From the NCBI GenBank assembly GCA_040767605.1, contig JAXGOI010000001.1:1302001-1366000 (forward strand): a stretch of DNA of 64,000 nt, given 5' to 3'. The number at the start of each line of letters is the position of its first letter. The first letter of the stretch is position 1. The notes beneath the pieces are model-generated. The model was not told the origin of the DNA and made no database searches. It saw only the letters and a list, made by a program, of their open reading frames with translations. Shown here piece by piece: positions 36,070-44,220 of the stretch. Both the position numbers and the translations under genes were made by a program. The DNA comes from JAXGOI01 sp040767605. GTDB lineage: Bacteria > Bacillota > Dehalobacteriia > UBA4068.

Positions 36070-37296
36070 TTGGCGGAAACAGAAAGCCGGATTATGGTAA
36101 AAGCTAAGAGTTCGGCTAAAAACTTAAATTTTATTACACTAACAAGCTTTTCAGGATACATGGCCCATGATATGTTACTTTTTGTACTGCCGATTTATTT
36201 TTATGAATTGGGTATGGTTAGCTCTCAGGTAGGGTTATTCGCATCTGTTATTAGTATATCTTCTATGCTTATAAGGCCTTGGTCCGGCTATAAAATTGAT
36301 ACCATAGGCAGAAAGAGTATTTTACTTATTGGTTTATCCGCTTTAATAATAATATCTTTAATGTATGCCTTTGTAGAAGCTTTGTTTTTATTGCTTATAA
36401 TCCGCTTTATGCATGGAATTGCCTGGGGCGCTTTTACAACCGCCGCCGGAACTATAGCGGCAGATAATATTCCCGCGGCGCATTTAGGCAAGGGTATGGG
36501 CTTTTACAACCTTGCGCCGGCCATAGCAATGCTTTTTGCCCCGGCCATAGGCATTTGGCTTGTGCAGACATTTTCTTTTGCGCATCTTTTTTATTTGTCC
36601 GCCGCAATTTCCGTAGGGGCAATTTTATTAACAATACCTTTAAAATACGCGAATATTAAACCCGCCAAAAAAGTTTTTAATCCCCTGGATTATGAAAAAA
36701 CAGCCCTTAAGCCATCCATAGTAAATTTTTTAATATCTTGCACCATGGGGGCAATTAGTTCCTTTATTGTTTTATACGCATTGCAGCGGGGTATAGATAA
36801 TGCGGGGTTTTTTATAACAATCTTTGCCTTATTTACTTTAATTTCCCGGCCCATAGCCGGCTGGCTGGTAGATAAAAAAGGCTATAATATTGTAATAATA
36901 CCGGGTATAGTTTTTTTTATTAGTACAACAATTATTATTCCTTTTGCACAAACAATCCCTGTATTTGTTTTTGCCGCCATTCTTTACGGGTGCGGCCTGG
37001 GTTTTTTAAGAGGGAGTATTCATGCCCTTACAGTAAAATATGTTGCCTTAAACCGGCGGGGAGTAGCTACAAGTATGTTTCATCTCTCCATAGATTTCGG
37101 CATGGCCGCCGGGGCTCTTTTAGGGGGCTTATTAATAGATATTATCGGGTTTTCCTTAATGTACCTGTGTTTTACTATTACAAATGTTTTAGCCTTAATT
37201 ATATACTTAGATGAGAAAAAGCGAAGGCAAAAGCGGGGCAGATATATAAGTAAAATAGATAAAGATCAGGTTTTATCCGCCAAAATTAATTGTTGA
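36070..37296 (+). CDS. Major facilitator superfamily transporter
   Basis: The 408-residue protein has 12 predicted membrane helices. The MFS loop 2-3 motif appears as RPWSGYKIDTIGRK (about residues 76-89), and a related RPIAGWLVDKKG follows in the second half, showing the usual internal duplication. It starts at a TTG after GAGGGGGAC. The C-terminal tail is Lys/Arg-rich. The substrate is unknown; the divergent FCD regulator suggests an organic-acid-like inducer. Confidence 0.88.
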   Translation: MAETESRIMVKAKSSAKNLNFITLTSFSGYMAHDMLLFVLPIYFYELGMVSSQVGLFASVISISSMLIRPWSGYKIDTIGRKSILLIGLSALIIISLMYAFVEALFLLLIIRFMHGIAWGAFTTAAGTIAADNIPAAHLGKGMGFYNLAPAIAMLFAPAIGIWLVQTFSFAHLFYLSAAISVGAILLTIPLKYANIKPAKKVFNPLDYEKTALKPSIVNFLISCTMGAISSFIVLYALQRGIDNAGFFITIFALFTLISRPIAGWLVDKKGYNIVIIPGIVFFISTTIIIPFAQTIPVFVFAAILYGCGLGFLRGSIHALTVKYVALNRRGVATSMFHLSIDFGMAAGALLGGLLIDIIGFSLMYLCFTITNVLALIIYLDEKKRRQKRGRYISKIDKDQVLSAKINC

Positions 37297-37393
37297 TTTA
37301 TACGGCTTTTAAAAGGCCATATAAAAAACATAGCCGCATTGCGGAAGTAAAAGCGGAGTTTCAGGGATTGATTTGCCTTCAATAACCCATATT

Positions 37394-37417
37394 AGCCTGC
37401 CTACCGGCAGGCTTTTT
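37394..37417 (+). terminator. Rho-independent terminator after the MFS gene
   Basis: AGCCTGCC pairs with GGCAGGCT around a TACC loop and is followed by five T residues. Confidence 0.8.
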
Positions 37418-37496
37418 GGCCGGGCTTGCAATATGCTAAGGGTTAAAAGATATTTTGCATATGAGAAATAAATATTGATATGGATGGTCTATTCAT

Positions 37497-37529
37497 GTTA
37501 GACTAAATCTAATCTAAAAAGGTTAGACT
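37497..37529 (+). promoter_or_regulatory. putative BlaI-type operator upstream of the blaI-like gene
   Basis: TTAGA-CTAAA-TCTAA (37498-37512) is an inverted repeat, and GTTAGACT recurs at 37497-37504 and 37522-37529. The second copy overlaps the ribosome-binding region. Autorepression at such dyads is usual for BlaI/MecI regulators. Confidence 0.55.
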
Positions 37530-37541
37530 GGAGAATTAATT

Positions 37542-37922
37542 ATGGCAAAAAGTTTTATTTTAACTGCCGCGGAAGAAAAACTCGCGGCTATAATATGGCG
37601 TAATGCCCCCCTAACCTCCCCTGATTTAGTGGCGATGGCAGAACGGGAAATGGATTGGAAAAAATCAACCACATACACGGTTTTAAAAAAGCTTTGCGAT
37701 AAGGGCGTATTTAAAAACGAAAACGCCAATGTATCGGTTCTGCTTACCCGTGAAGAGCAAATCGCGCTTCAGAGCCGCCGCTATGTAGAAGATACCTTCG
37801 GCGGGTCTTTGCCTAAGTTCATCACTTCCTTTTTTGGCGGCAGGAAGTTAACAGCTGAGCAGGCGGCGGAATTAAGGCGTCTGATTGAAGAACATGAAGG
37901 GGAGGGCGCTAATAATGGATAA
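37542..37922 (+). CDS. BlaI/MecI-family repressor
   Basis: The 126-residue winged-helix protein reads LTAAEEKLAAIIWRNAPLTSPDLV, then WKKSTTYTVLKKLCDKGVFKNE, the standard BlaI DNA-binding fold. The C-terminal helices would dimerise and carry the cleavage site used by the partner protease. It overlaps the downstream M56 peptidase gene by eight bases, so the two are one signalling unit. Confidence 0.9.
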   Translation: MAKSFILTAAEEKLAAIIWRNAPLTSPDLVAMAEREMDWKKSTTYTVLKKLCDKGVFKNENANVSVLLTREEQIALQSRRYVEDTFGGSLPKFITSFFGGRKLTAEQAAELRRLIEEHEGEGANNG

Positions 37923-40224
37923 ACTCTTCCTCTCAATTCTTAATATGAGCCTGATAGGGGCATTTGTTATTGCTGTTATATGTATTGCCCGCCTGCCCCT
38001 TAAAAAAGCCCCAAAGATAATCTCCTATTGTTTGTGGGGGGTGGCGGGGTTTAGGCTTGTTTTCCCCTTTTCAATCGAAAGCATTTTTAGCTTAATACCC
38101 TTTAAGGCTCAGATTATACCGGCTGATATAGCTATGCAGCGGGTACCGCGCATTGATAGCGGCATACTCTTTGTGAATAATGCTGTCAGCAGTATTCTTC
38201 CCGCCGCTGAGCCGGTAGCAAGCGTTAATCCCTTGCAGGTATGGACGGCAATCGGGGCATGGGTTTGGCTTGCCGGCGTTGCCGGATTAGTTATTTACGG
38301 TGTGGTCTCTTTCCTTATCCTCAAAGGGAAAATGAACGGGGCGGCTCATACAGAGACGAATATTTATGAAGCGGAGAATATAAAATCCCCGTTTGTGCTT
38401 GGTATTTTTAAACCGAAGATTTATCTGCCCCTTGGTTTATCCGCGGAGGAAAAGAGCTATATTCTCCTGCATGAAAAAACCCATATAAAACGCCATGACC
38501 ATATTATAAAATTTGCGGCGTATTTTATTTTATGCCTTCACTGGTTTAATCCGTTTGTGTGGGCGGCCTTTTTGCTAATGGGCATTGATATGGAAATGTC
38601 CTGTGATGAGAGGGTATTAAAACAAATGGGCACCGAAACTAAAAAGGATTACTCGCTTTCGCTGTTATCGCTGGCAACAGAGCGGCGCATTATCGGCGGC
38701 AGCCCCCTTGCTTTCGGCGAGGGCGGCGTTAAGGGGCGGATAAAAAATATCTTAAACTTTAAAAAACCCTCCCGGATGATTATCGTTGCGGCGGTGTCTT
38801 TAGCTGCCGTATTAAGTATAGGGTTTGCGGTGAACCGGGTTTCTCTTAATAAGGATATTAGCGAAAATAAAATACTCTCAACTCTGGGCTATACAAAGGG
38901 GCTGGTTTTGAGTGTACTGGATAATAGAACAATATTTTCAGAGAATAATGAAAATATAAGCCGAATAATAGAATCATTACCCGTGCCGGATTATAGGGAA
39001 TATAAATTATTTTCTCTTCAGGCAGAACCCTTAAAAGAAATCAATATTGTTTACCAATTTAACGATAACTACACCCGGGGCGGTAACGGTATAGACCCTT
39101 ATTACGGCGCCGTGGAAGAAAATAATGCCCTGCTTTTATTGGCCTCTGTGGAGGGTTTGCAAACGGTAAATTTTTTAAGTTATGAAAACCGGGAGCTTAC
39201 CGAGCTTAACCGCAGAGATTCCTATACCATAAATGATTTAACCCAGCGTTTTGGAAATATTAAGCCTTTAGAGATGGGCTTTACGGATTTATATAATGCT
39301 CTGGGGGCAAATATCTATTTATCGGAGTTTTACTTTGCGCATTATGCGAGGATTTATTTAGGTAATGAGCCCGGGCATGTTGCATACCGAAACGGCGAAC
39401 CGGAAGAAATCAGGGAGAGGGCAGACGGTTCCATTGTATGGATATACCCGGATTTTGGTAGAATCTACAATGCTTCACCCGATGGTATTGTTAACCCGGG
39501 ATATACGGCCTTTTATTATTTTAATAATCCTCAAGCCGAAAGGGATAATATTTTTGGCCTTTATGCTACAAGATTTATTAATGCCGAAAATTATGAAAAG
39601 ACCTATGACGAGATTATTGGGCTCTTTGGCTTACCCACCACAATTAAGGATATGGCCGGCGGCGATAAATATATGGCCTATTTGCTTATATCGGAATATA
39701 GAAACATTAATGCCTACTTTGTTTTACATAATAACCGGGTTATTGAGGAAGGCATTATGTATGGGGATGATTATTCCGGATTAGAAATTAATGACGGCAA
39801 GGGAATGCGGTATGCCTCCGCGCCGTCTGAAGAGGCAAAACTACCGAAGCTGGAGCTTTATTCAGGGGTTCCGGCGAACCTGCAAGCGGCAAAGCCTATT
39901 CCAAAAAATGAAGCGGGCTGGTACCCCCTTGATTATATTGTATCGGCAGTTGTTTACTGCCCTTGGGAGGCGGATATTATGCTTTACCTTGCCGAAGCAG
40001 GAACGGAGGTTACTCCTGTTTCTGTTCCGTTCCCGATAGAAAAAAATACAGATACTCATATAATTCGTATTGACATCGGGGATATTTTCCCTGAAGGTTT
40101 TCTTGGTCATGCCTGGGCGGTAGCCACAGATTCAGAGGGAGTGGAGCATTACAGCGAAACTATGAATATTATTTACCCCCGCCCGGGGTATGATATAAAC
40201 GGCAATCCGCTATTTTCGGATTAA
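37915..40224 (+). CDS. BlaR1-like M56 membrane metallopeptidase with non-penicillin-binding sensor region
   Basis: The product has 769 residues from the ATG at 37915 behind GGGGAGGG. The N-terminal 330 residues form a membrane-embedded M56 peptidase with zinc motif HEKTH (186-190) and the following DIEMSCDERVL-like segment (DMEMSCDERVL). BlaR1 proteins end in an extracellular beta-lactam-binding domain with an SxxK Ser. Here residues ~340-769 show no penicillin-binding motifs and contain several acidic and aromatic beta-rich blocks. It should cleave the co-encoded BlaI-like repressor in response to an unknown envelope signal. Confidence 0.85.
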   Translation: MDKLFLSILNMSLIGAFVIAVICIARLPLKKAPKIISYCLWGVAGFRLVFPFSIESIFSLIPFKAQIIPADIAMQRVPRIDSGILFVNNAVSSILPAAEPVASVNPLQVWTAIGAWVWLAGVAGLVIYGVVSFLILKGKMNGAAHTETNIYEAENIKSPFVLGIFKPKIYLPLGLSAEEKSYILLHEKTHIKRHDHIIKFAAYFILCLHWFNPFVWAAFLLMGIDMEMSCDERVLKQMGTETKKDYSLSLLSLATERRIIGGSPLAFGEGGVKGRIKNILNFKKPSRMIIVAAVSLAAVLSIGFAVNRVSLNKDISENKILSTLGYTKGLVLSVLDNRTIFSENNENISRIIESLPVPDYREYKLFSLQAEPLKEINIVYQFNDNYTRGGNGIDPYYGAVEENNALLLLASVEGLQTVNFLSYENRELTELNRRDSYTINDLTQRFGNIKPLEMGFTDLYNALGANIYLSEFYFAHYARIYLGNEPGHVAYRNGEPEEIRERADGSIVWIYPDFGRIYNASPDGIVNPGYTAFYYFNNPQAERDNIFGLYATRFINAENYEKTYDEIIGLFGLPTTIKDMAGGDKYMAYLLISEYRNINAYFVLHNNRVIEEGIMYGDDYSGLEINDGKGMRYASAPSEEAKLPKLELYSGVPANLQAAKPIPKNEAGWYPLDYIVSAVVYCPWEADIMLYLAEAGTEVTPVSVPFPIEKNTDTHIIRIDIGDIFPEGFLGHAWAVATDSEGVEHYSETMNIIYPRPGYDINGNPLFSD

Positions 40225-40410
40225 GAAGGTGCCGCTGTAAAAACACTTGCAGAAAATATTTTAAACATTGGCTATAAATATAGATACATGGTGGGCAATA
40301 TGGGGGAAGGAAGAACCTGGGAATATTACTTCGCTTGAAGGTTGGTCTATAAACCTAGATGGTATAGGATAAAGTTAAAAATAACGCTTTTGGCAGTTTG
40401 GCATATAAAA

Positions 40411-40437
40411 ACGGTTCCCCCGAAGCGGGGGAACCGT
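40411..40437 (-). terminator. terminator of tRNA-Ser (possibly bidirectional)
   Basis: A 12-bp stem (40411-40422 with 40426-40437) has an AAG loop. On the minus strand it is followed by TTTTATATG just after the tRNA-Ser gene; on the plus strand by TAATTTTT. Confidence 0.8.
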
Positions 40438-40444
40438 TAATTTT

Positions 40445-40536
40445 TGGCGGAGAGGAAGGGATTTGAACCCTTGGCACCTTTTAAGGGTGCAGCAGTTTTC
40501 GAGACTGCCACCTTAAGCCAGCTCGGACACCTCTCC
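40445..40536 (-). tRNA. tRNA-Ser (anticodon CGA)
   Basis: The minus strand reads GGAGAGGTGTCCGAGCTGG at the 5' end, anticodon loop CTCGAAA (CGA), a long variable arm and T arm GGGTTCAAATCCC, and ends in an encoded CCA. The 92-base class II tRNA matches tRNA-Ser and decodes UCG. Confidence 0.95.
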
Positions 40537-40637
40537 AATATTCCTTTTTTATATTTTAGGCGCCGGGTAAGGCAGGGTATATTAAAATTAATAGCGCAGG
40601 TTTTAAGCCCTAAAATAACAGACTAAGTTAAGGGGTT

Positions 40638-42098
40638 TTATTCTTTATCCAGGGCCTGGCAAAGTAAATCCCTGACCATTGGGGGGTTAGCCTGCCCCCC
40701 GGTGGCCTTCATAACCTGGCCTACCAGAAAGCCCAAAGATTGTTTCTTGCCATTTTTATAGTCTTCAACAGGCTTGGGGTTAGCGGCAATAATATCCTTA
40801 ACGGCTTTAGCCAAAGCCCCCGTATCGGAAATCTGCTTAAAGCCTTTTTCTTCAATAATTTCCTCAGGGCCCTTGCCGCTGATAAACATTTCCTCAAGCA
40901 CGGTTTTAGCGGTATTATTATTAATTTCTCCGCTTTTTATGGCATTAAGCAATTTAGCAAGATCCTCCGGGGGGATGGGGATAACTTTAATTTCCTCTTC
41001 CTCCGAGCTTTTTTGGGCATTTAAAATCCGGGAAATATCGCCTAATAGCCATTTTGCCACAGATTCCCCATCCTCATAATGGAGAATTGCCGCATCAAAA
41101 AAGTGAGCCAAAGCCGGGCTTGCTACAATTATTCCGGCATCATATTCCGAAAGGCCGCATTCTTCTACCAGCCTTTTAAGGCGGCGGTTCGGCATTTGAG
41201 GCAATTCCTCCCCCAGGGCATCAATCCAGCTTTGTTCCAGAACAATAGGCATTAAATCCGGCTCGGGGAAGTAGCGGTAATCATGGGCATTTTCCTTGCT
41301 GCGCATGGAAATAGTGCGGCCATTATTATCATCCCAGGTAAGGGTTTCCTGAAAAATTTCCCCGCCCTCATCTAAAATTTCCCCCTGGGCAATTTCCTCA
41401 TGTTTTATTGCCCGGAGCATTGCTTTAAAGGAGTTAAGGTTTTTAATTTCCCGCCTTGTGCCAAACTTTTCCTGGCCTTCCGGGCGCAGGGATATATTAA
41501 CATCGCAGCGTAAAGAACCCTGCTCCATCTTTACATCAGAAACATCCGCGTATTCCAGGGTAAGCTTTAAGAGCTGGGCGAATTCATAAGCCTCCTGGGA
41601 GGAGGAAATATCCGGCTCGGTTACAATTTCAATTAAAGGCATTGCGGAGCGGTTATAATCCGCCAGAGAATAATGGGAGTTTGTAATGGTATCCCCGCTA
41701 TGCACAAGTTTACCGGCATCTGCCTCAATATGAATCCGGTTGATGCGGATTTTTTTACGGTTTTTGCCGCTGCCGATTTCCAGCCAGCCGTTTTTGCATA
41801 TAGGCAGGTAAAATTGGGTTATTTGATAGGCAGGGGGTAAATCCGGGTAAAAATAGTTTTTGCGGTCAAATTTGCTATAATGAGAAATTTCGCAGTTTAA
41901 GGCCAGCCCGGCTTTAACCGCCAGCTCCACCGCTTTACTGTTTAAAACAGGCAAGGCCCCGGGGAACCCTAGGCAAACAGGGCAAATATTAGTATTTGGG
42001 TCTCCGGTAAAAGTTGTGGGGCAGGAGCAAAAAAGCTTGGTAGCGGTTTTTAATTCGGCATGGAATTCCAGACCGATAACGGTTTCATATTTAGCCAT
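40638..42098 (-). CDS. gatB: Asp-tRNA(Asn)/Glu-tRNA(Gln) amidotransferase subunit B
   Basis: The 486-residue product is of normal length. Family signatures are intact: VIGLEFHAELKT, the Cys-rich CPVCLGFPG, KFDRKNYFYPDLP, DYNRSAMPLIEIVTEPD, EIKNLNSF and SMRSKENAHDYRYFPEPDL. GatB binds tRNA, phosphorylates Glu/Asp on the tRNA and receives ammonia through a channel from GatA. Its ATG overlaps the gatA stop codon by one base (TAATG). It looks functional even though the partner GatA has an altered active site. Confidence 0.96.
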   Translation of the reverse strand: MAKYETVIGLEFHAELKTATKLFCSCPTTFTGDPNTNICPVCLGFPGALPVLNSKAVELAVKAGLALNCEISHYSKFDRKNYFYPDLPPAYQITQFYLPICKNGWLEIGSGKNRKKIRINRIHIEADAGKLVHSGDTITNSHYSLADYNRSAMPLIEIVTEPDISSSQEAYEFAQLLKLTLEYADVSDVKMEQGSLRCDVNISLRPEGQEKFGTRREIKNLNSFKAMLRAIKHEEIAQGEILDEGGEIFQETLTWDDNNGRTISMRSKENAHDYRYFPEPDLMPIVLEQSWIDALGEELPQMPNRRLKRLVEECGLSEYDAGIIVASPALAHFFDAAILHYEDGESVAKWLLGDISRILNAQKSSEEEEIKVIPIPPEDLAKLLNAIKSGEINNNTAKTVLEEMFISGKGPEEIIEEKGFKQISDTGALAKAVKDIIAANPKPVEDYKNGKKQSLGFLVGQVMKATGGQANPPMVRDLLCQALDKE

Positions 42099-43594
42099 TA
42101 TTTTACCTCCTTCAGAGGGTTTTGCCCGGGAAGATCCGGCGCAGGTACAGGCTGGGCTATACTTGTTAAAGCATTTGCCGCCTGAAAAAGCTTATCCTCG
42201 CCAAAGGCCGGAGCAATTATCTGTAAGCCCAAGGGCATTTTATCCAGCATACAATAGGGGACGGAAATGGCGGGGAGCCCCGCTAAATTAGCAGAGGCGG
42301 TATAAATATCCCCTATAGCCATGGAAAGGGAATCGGCGGCCTTTTCTCCAATTTTATAAGCAATAGAGGGATTTACAGGGGTTAAAAGGCAATCCACATT
42401 TTGAAAGGCCTTAATAAAATCCTCTTTAATTAATGTTCTGGCCTCCAGGGCTTTTTTATAATGCGTTTCATAATTCCCGGCGGAAAGGATATATGTCCCC
42501 AGGATAATCTGATGTTTAACCCCATCCCCAAAACCCTGGGAACGGGTGGCGGTATAAGTTTCCTCCAAATCTTCCCCTTCTCCTTTAAAGCCGTAAGCGA
42601 TTCCGTCATAGCGGGCCAAATTAGTGCTGGCCTCGGCAGCTAAAAGAGTAAAATAGGCGGGGAGAACATATTTTGTATGGGGCAAGGAAATTTCTAAAAC
42701 TTCTCCCCCCAGGCCACGCAGCTTTTGGGCCGCTTCATATACGGCGTCTGCAATTCTTTTATCCTCCGCATTTTCCAGGTATTCCAGGGGCAAGCCTATT
42801 TTAAGGCCGTTAAGAGGCCTTTGGCAGGTGGCATAAAAATCTTCCACCGGGGCGGGGGAGGTAGTGGAATCATATTCATCCAAGCCTGCGATTACCCTAA
42901 AAATAAGGGCGCAATCCGCCAGCTTTTTAGTGAATATACCTACCTGATCCAGAGAAGAGGCGCAGGGCACAACCCCGGAGCGGGAAACCCTCCCATAGCT
43001 TGGCTTAAAACCAAAAACCCCGCAAAAGGAGGCGGGCCCCCGCAGAGAGCCGCCGGTATCCCCCCCTAAGGCATAGGCTGTAAGGCCGGCTGCTAAAGCC
43101 GCGGCGGCGCCCCCGCAGGAGCCGCCGGGAACCCGGCTTAAATCATAGGGGTTATGGGCAGCCCCATAATAAGAGCTTTCAGTGGATGCGCCTATGGCAA
43201 ATTCATCTAAATTGCATTTACCTAAAAGAACAGCCCCGGCGTTTTTAAGCCTTTCCCAAACTGTGGCATTATAAGGAGGCAGAAAATTATTCAGCATTTT
43301 AGAGCCGCAGCTTGTTAAAATACCCTCTGTACAGAATATATCTTCCAAAGCCATAGGTACGCCGTCTAAAATACTTAAAGGCTCCCCTTTGGCCAATCTT
43401 TTATCGCTGGCTTCCGCGGCTGCCAAAGCCTCGGCTTTTGTTACAGTTATATAGGAATTAAGGCTTTTATCTATTTCCTCAATTCTGTTTAAAAAGGCAA
43501 GGGTTGCCTCTTTGCTGGTTATTTTGCCATTTCGCAGTGCTTGGGCTAAATCTTCCAAGCTGTATTCCCAGATTTTCAAATTATTTACCCCCAT
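42098..43594 (-). CDS. gatA: Amidotransferase subunit A with altered catalytic triad (Lys replaced by Glu)
   Basis: The 498-residue amidase-signature protein has the two Ser positions in place: Ser159 in PGGSCGGAAA and Ser183 in GDTGGSLRGPASF. The catalytic Lys expected in the GVPIAIKDN-type motif is Glu84 here (DGVPMALEDIF; codon GAA at 43345-43343). The second Ser of GGSSGG is also replaced by Cys160. Without the Lys, glutamine hydrolysis should be lost or severely reduced. The gene is full length, lies in a gatC-gatA-gatB operon and shows no frameshift, so it is maintained. It may act as a structural partner for ammonia-dependent transamidation. Confidence 0.93.
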   Translation of the reverse strand: MGVNNLKIWEYSLEDLAQALRNGKITSKEATLAFLNRIEEIDKSLNSYITVTKAEALAAAEASDKRLAKGEPLSILDGVPMALEDIFCTEGILTSCGSKMLNNFLPPYNATVWERLKNAGAVLLGKCNLDEFAIGASTESSYYGAAHNPYDLSRVPGGSCGGAAAALAAGLTAYALGGDTGGSLRGPASFCGVFGFKPSYGRVSRSGVVPCASSLDQVGIFTKKLADCALIFRVIAGLDEYDSTTSPAPVEDFYATCQRPLNGLKIGLPLEYLENAEDKRIADAVYEAAQKLRGLGGEVLEISLPHTKYVLPAYFTLLAAEASTNLARYDGIAYGFKGEGEDLEETYTATRSQGFGDGVKHQIILGTYILSAGNYETHYKKALEARTLIKEDFIKAFQNVDCLLTPVNPSIAYKIGEKAADSLSMAIGDIYTASANLAGLPAISVPYCMLDKMPLGLQIIAPAFGEDKLFQAANALTSIAQPVPAPDLPGQNPLKEVK

Positions 43595-43596
43595 TT

Positions 43597-43881
43597 TTAT
43601 AGGATTTTTGGTATATGAAAATAGCCTTCATTACTATCAGGGGCATTGGCAAGTGCCTTTTCCCGGGGGAGGCAGGGGCGCTCAATATCTTCCCTGAAGA
43701 CATTTTCTAAAGGCAGGGCATGAGTTGTGGGAGGGATACCGGAGGTATTCAGCTCTTGCAAGGCCTCAATATATGCCAAAAAGGCATTAAGCCTGTTAAT
43801 ATAGCCCTCTTTTTCATTTTCCTTCAGCCTAAGCTTGGCAAGGCTTGCCATATGCTCTACATCCTTCAGGGTAATAACCAT
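43597..43881 (-). CDS. gatC: Amidotransferase subunit C
   Basis: The product has 94 residues from the ATG at 43881, which follows AAAAGGGGGC on the minus strand; a longer frame upstream has no site. GatC features are the N-terminal ITLKDVEHMASLAKLRL helix and C-terminal LPLENVFREDIERPCLPRE. It wraps around and stabilises the GatA-GatB interface. It is the first gene of the gatCAB operon, two bases before gatA. Confidence 0.93.
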   Translation of the reverse strand: MVITLKDVEHMASLAKLRLKENEKEGYINRLNAFLAYIEALQELNTSGIPPTTHALPLENVFREDIERPCLPREKALANAPDSNEGYFHIPKIL

Positions 43882-44120
43882 AAAAAGCCCCCTTTTCCGC
43901 AATAGCAAATTTAACCGGTTTAAGAACATCTTTAACCACAATATTATATCATAAGGGAATTCTCTTGCGCAACTTTTGCAAAGGGCAAAATAAAAAACTC
44001 AAAAAATAAAATTTGAGCTTAATTTGTAAAGGCTTTAAATAAAACAATCTTTGTTTTAAAAATAAATTATTTGGAGAGTTTAAATTAAATACTTTTTTAT
44101 ATTTACCCTAATCTTGGCTA

Positions 44121-44150
44121 TTGCCAAAAAAGGCAAAAAAATAGTATAAT
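44121..44150 (+). promoter_or_regulatory. sigma-A promoter for guaA
   Basis: TTGCCA (44121-44126) and TATAAT (44145-44150) are 18 bases apart, 70 bases before the guaA start. The divergent spacer 43882-44220 (339 bases, AT-rich) holds no gene and no purine riboswitch that I can recognise. Confidence 0.6.
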
Positions 44151-44220
44151 TATTGGATAATAAATTAGGGAGGCAAAGACTATTTGTTTTTGTTGCCCCT
44201 AATAAACAGGAGGCCTTTTT

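Noticed and set aside
40444..40626. 60-residue plus-strand frame MAERKGFEPLAPFKG...
   Set aside because: Antisense reading of the tRNA-Ser gene at 40445-40536; a typical false gene.
43882..44220. purine riboswitch upstream of guaA
   Set aside because: No purine-aptamer core is recognisable; only a sigma-A-like promoter is seen.
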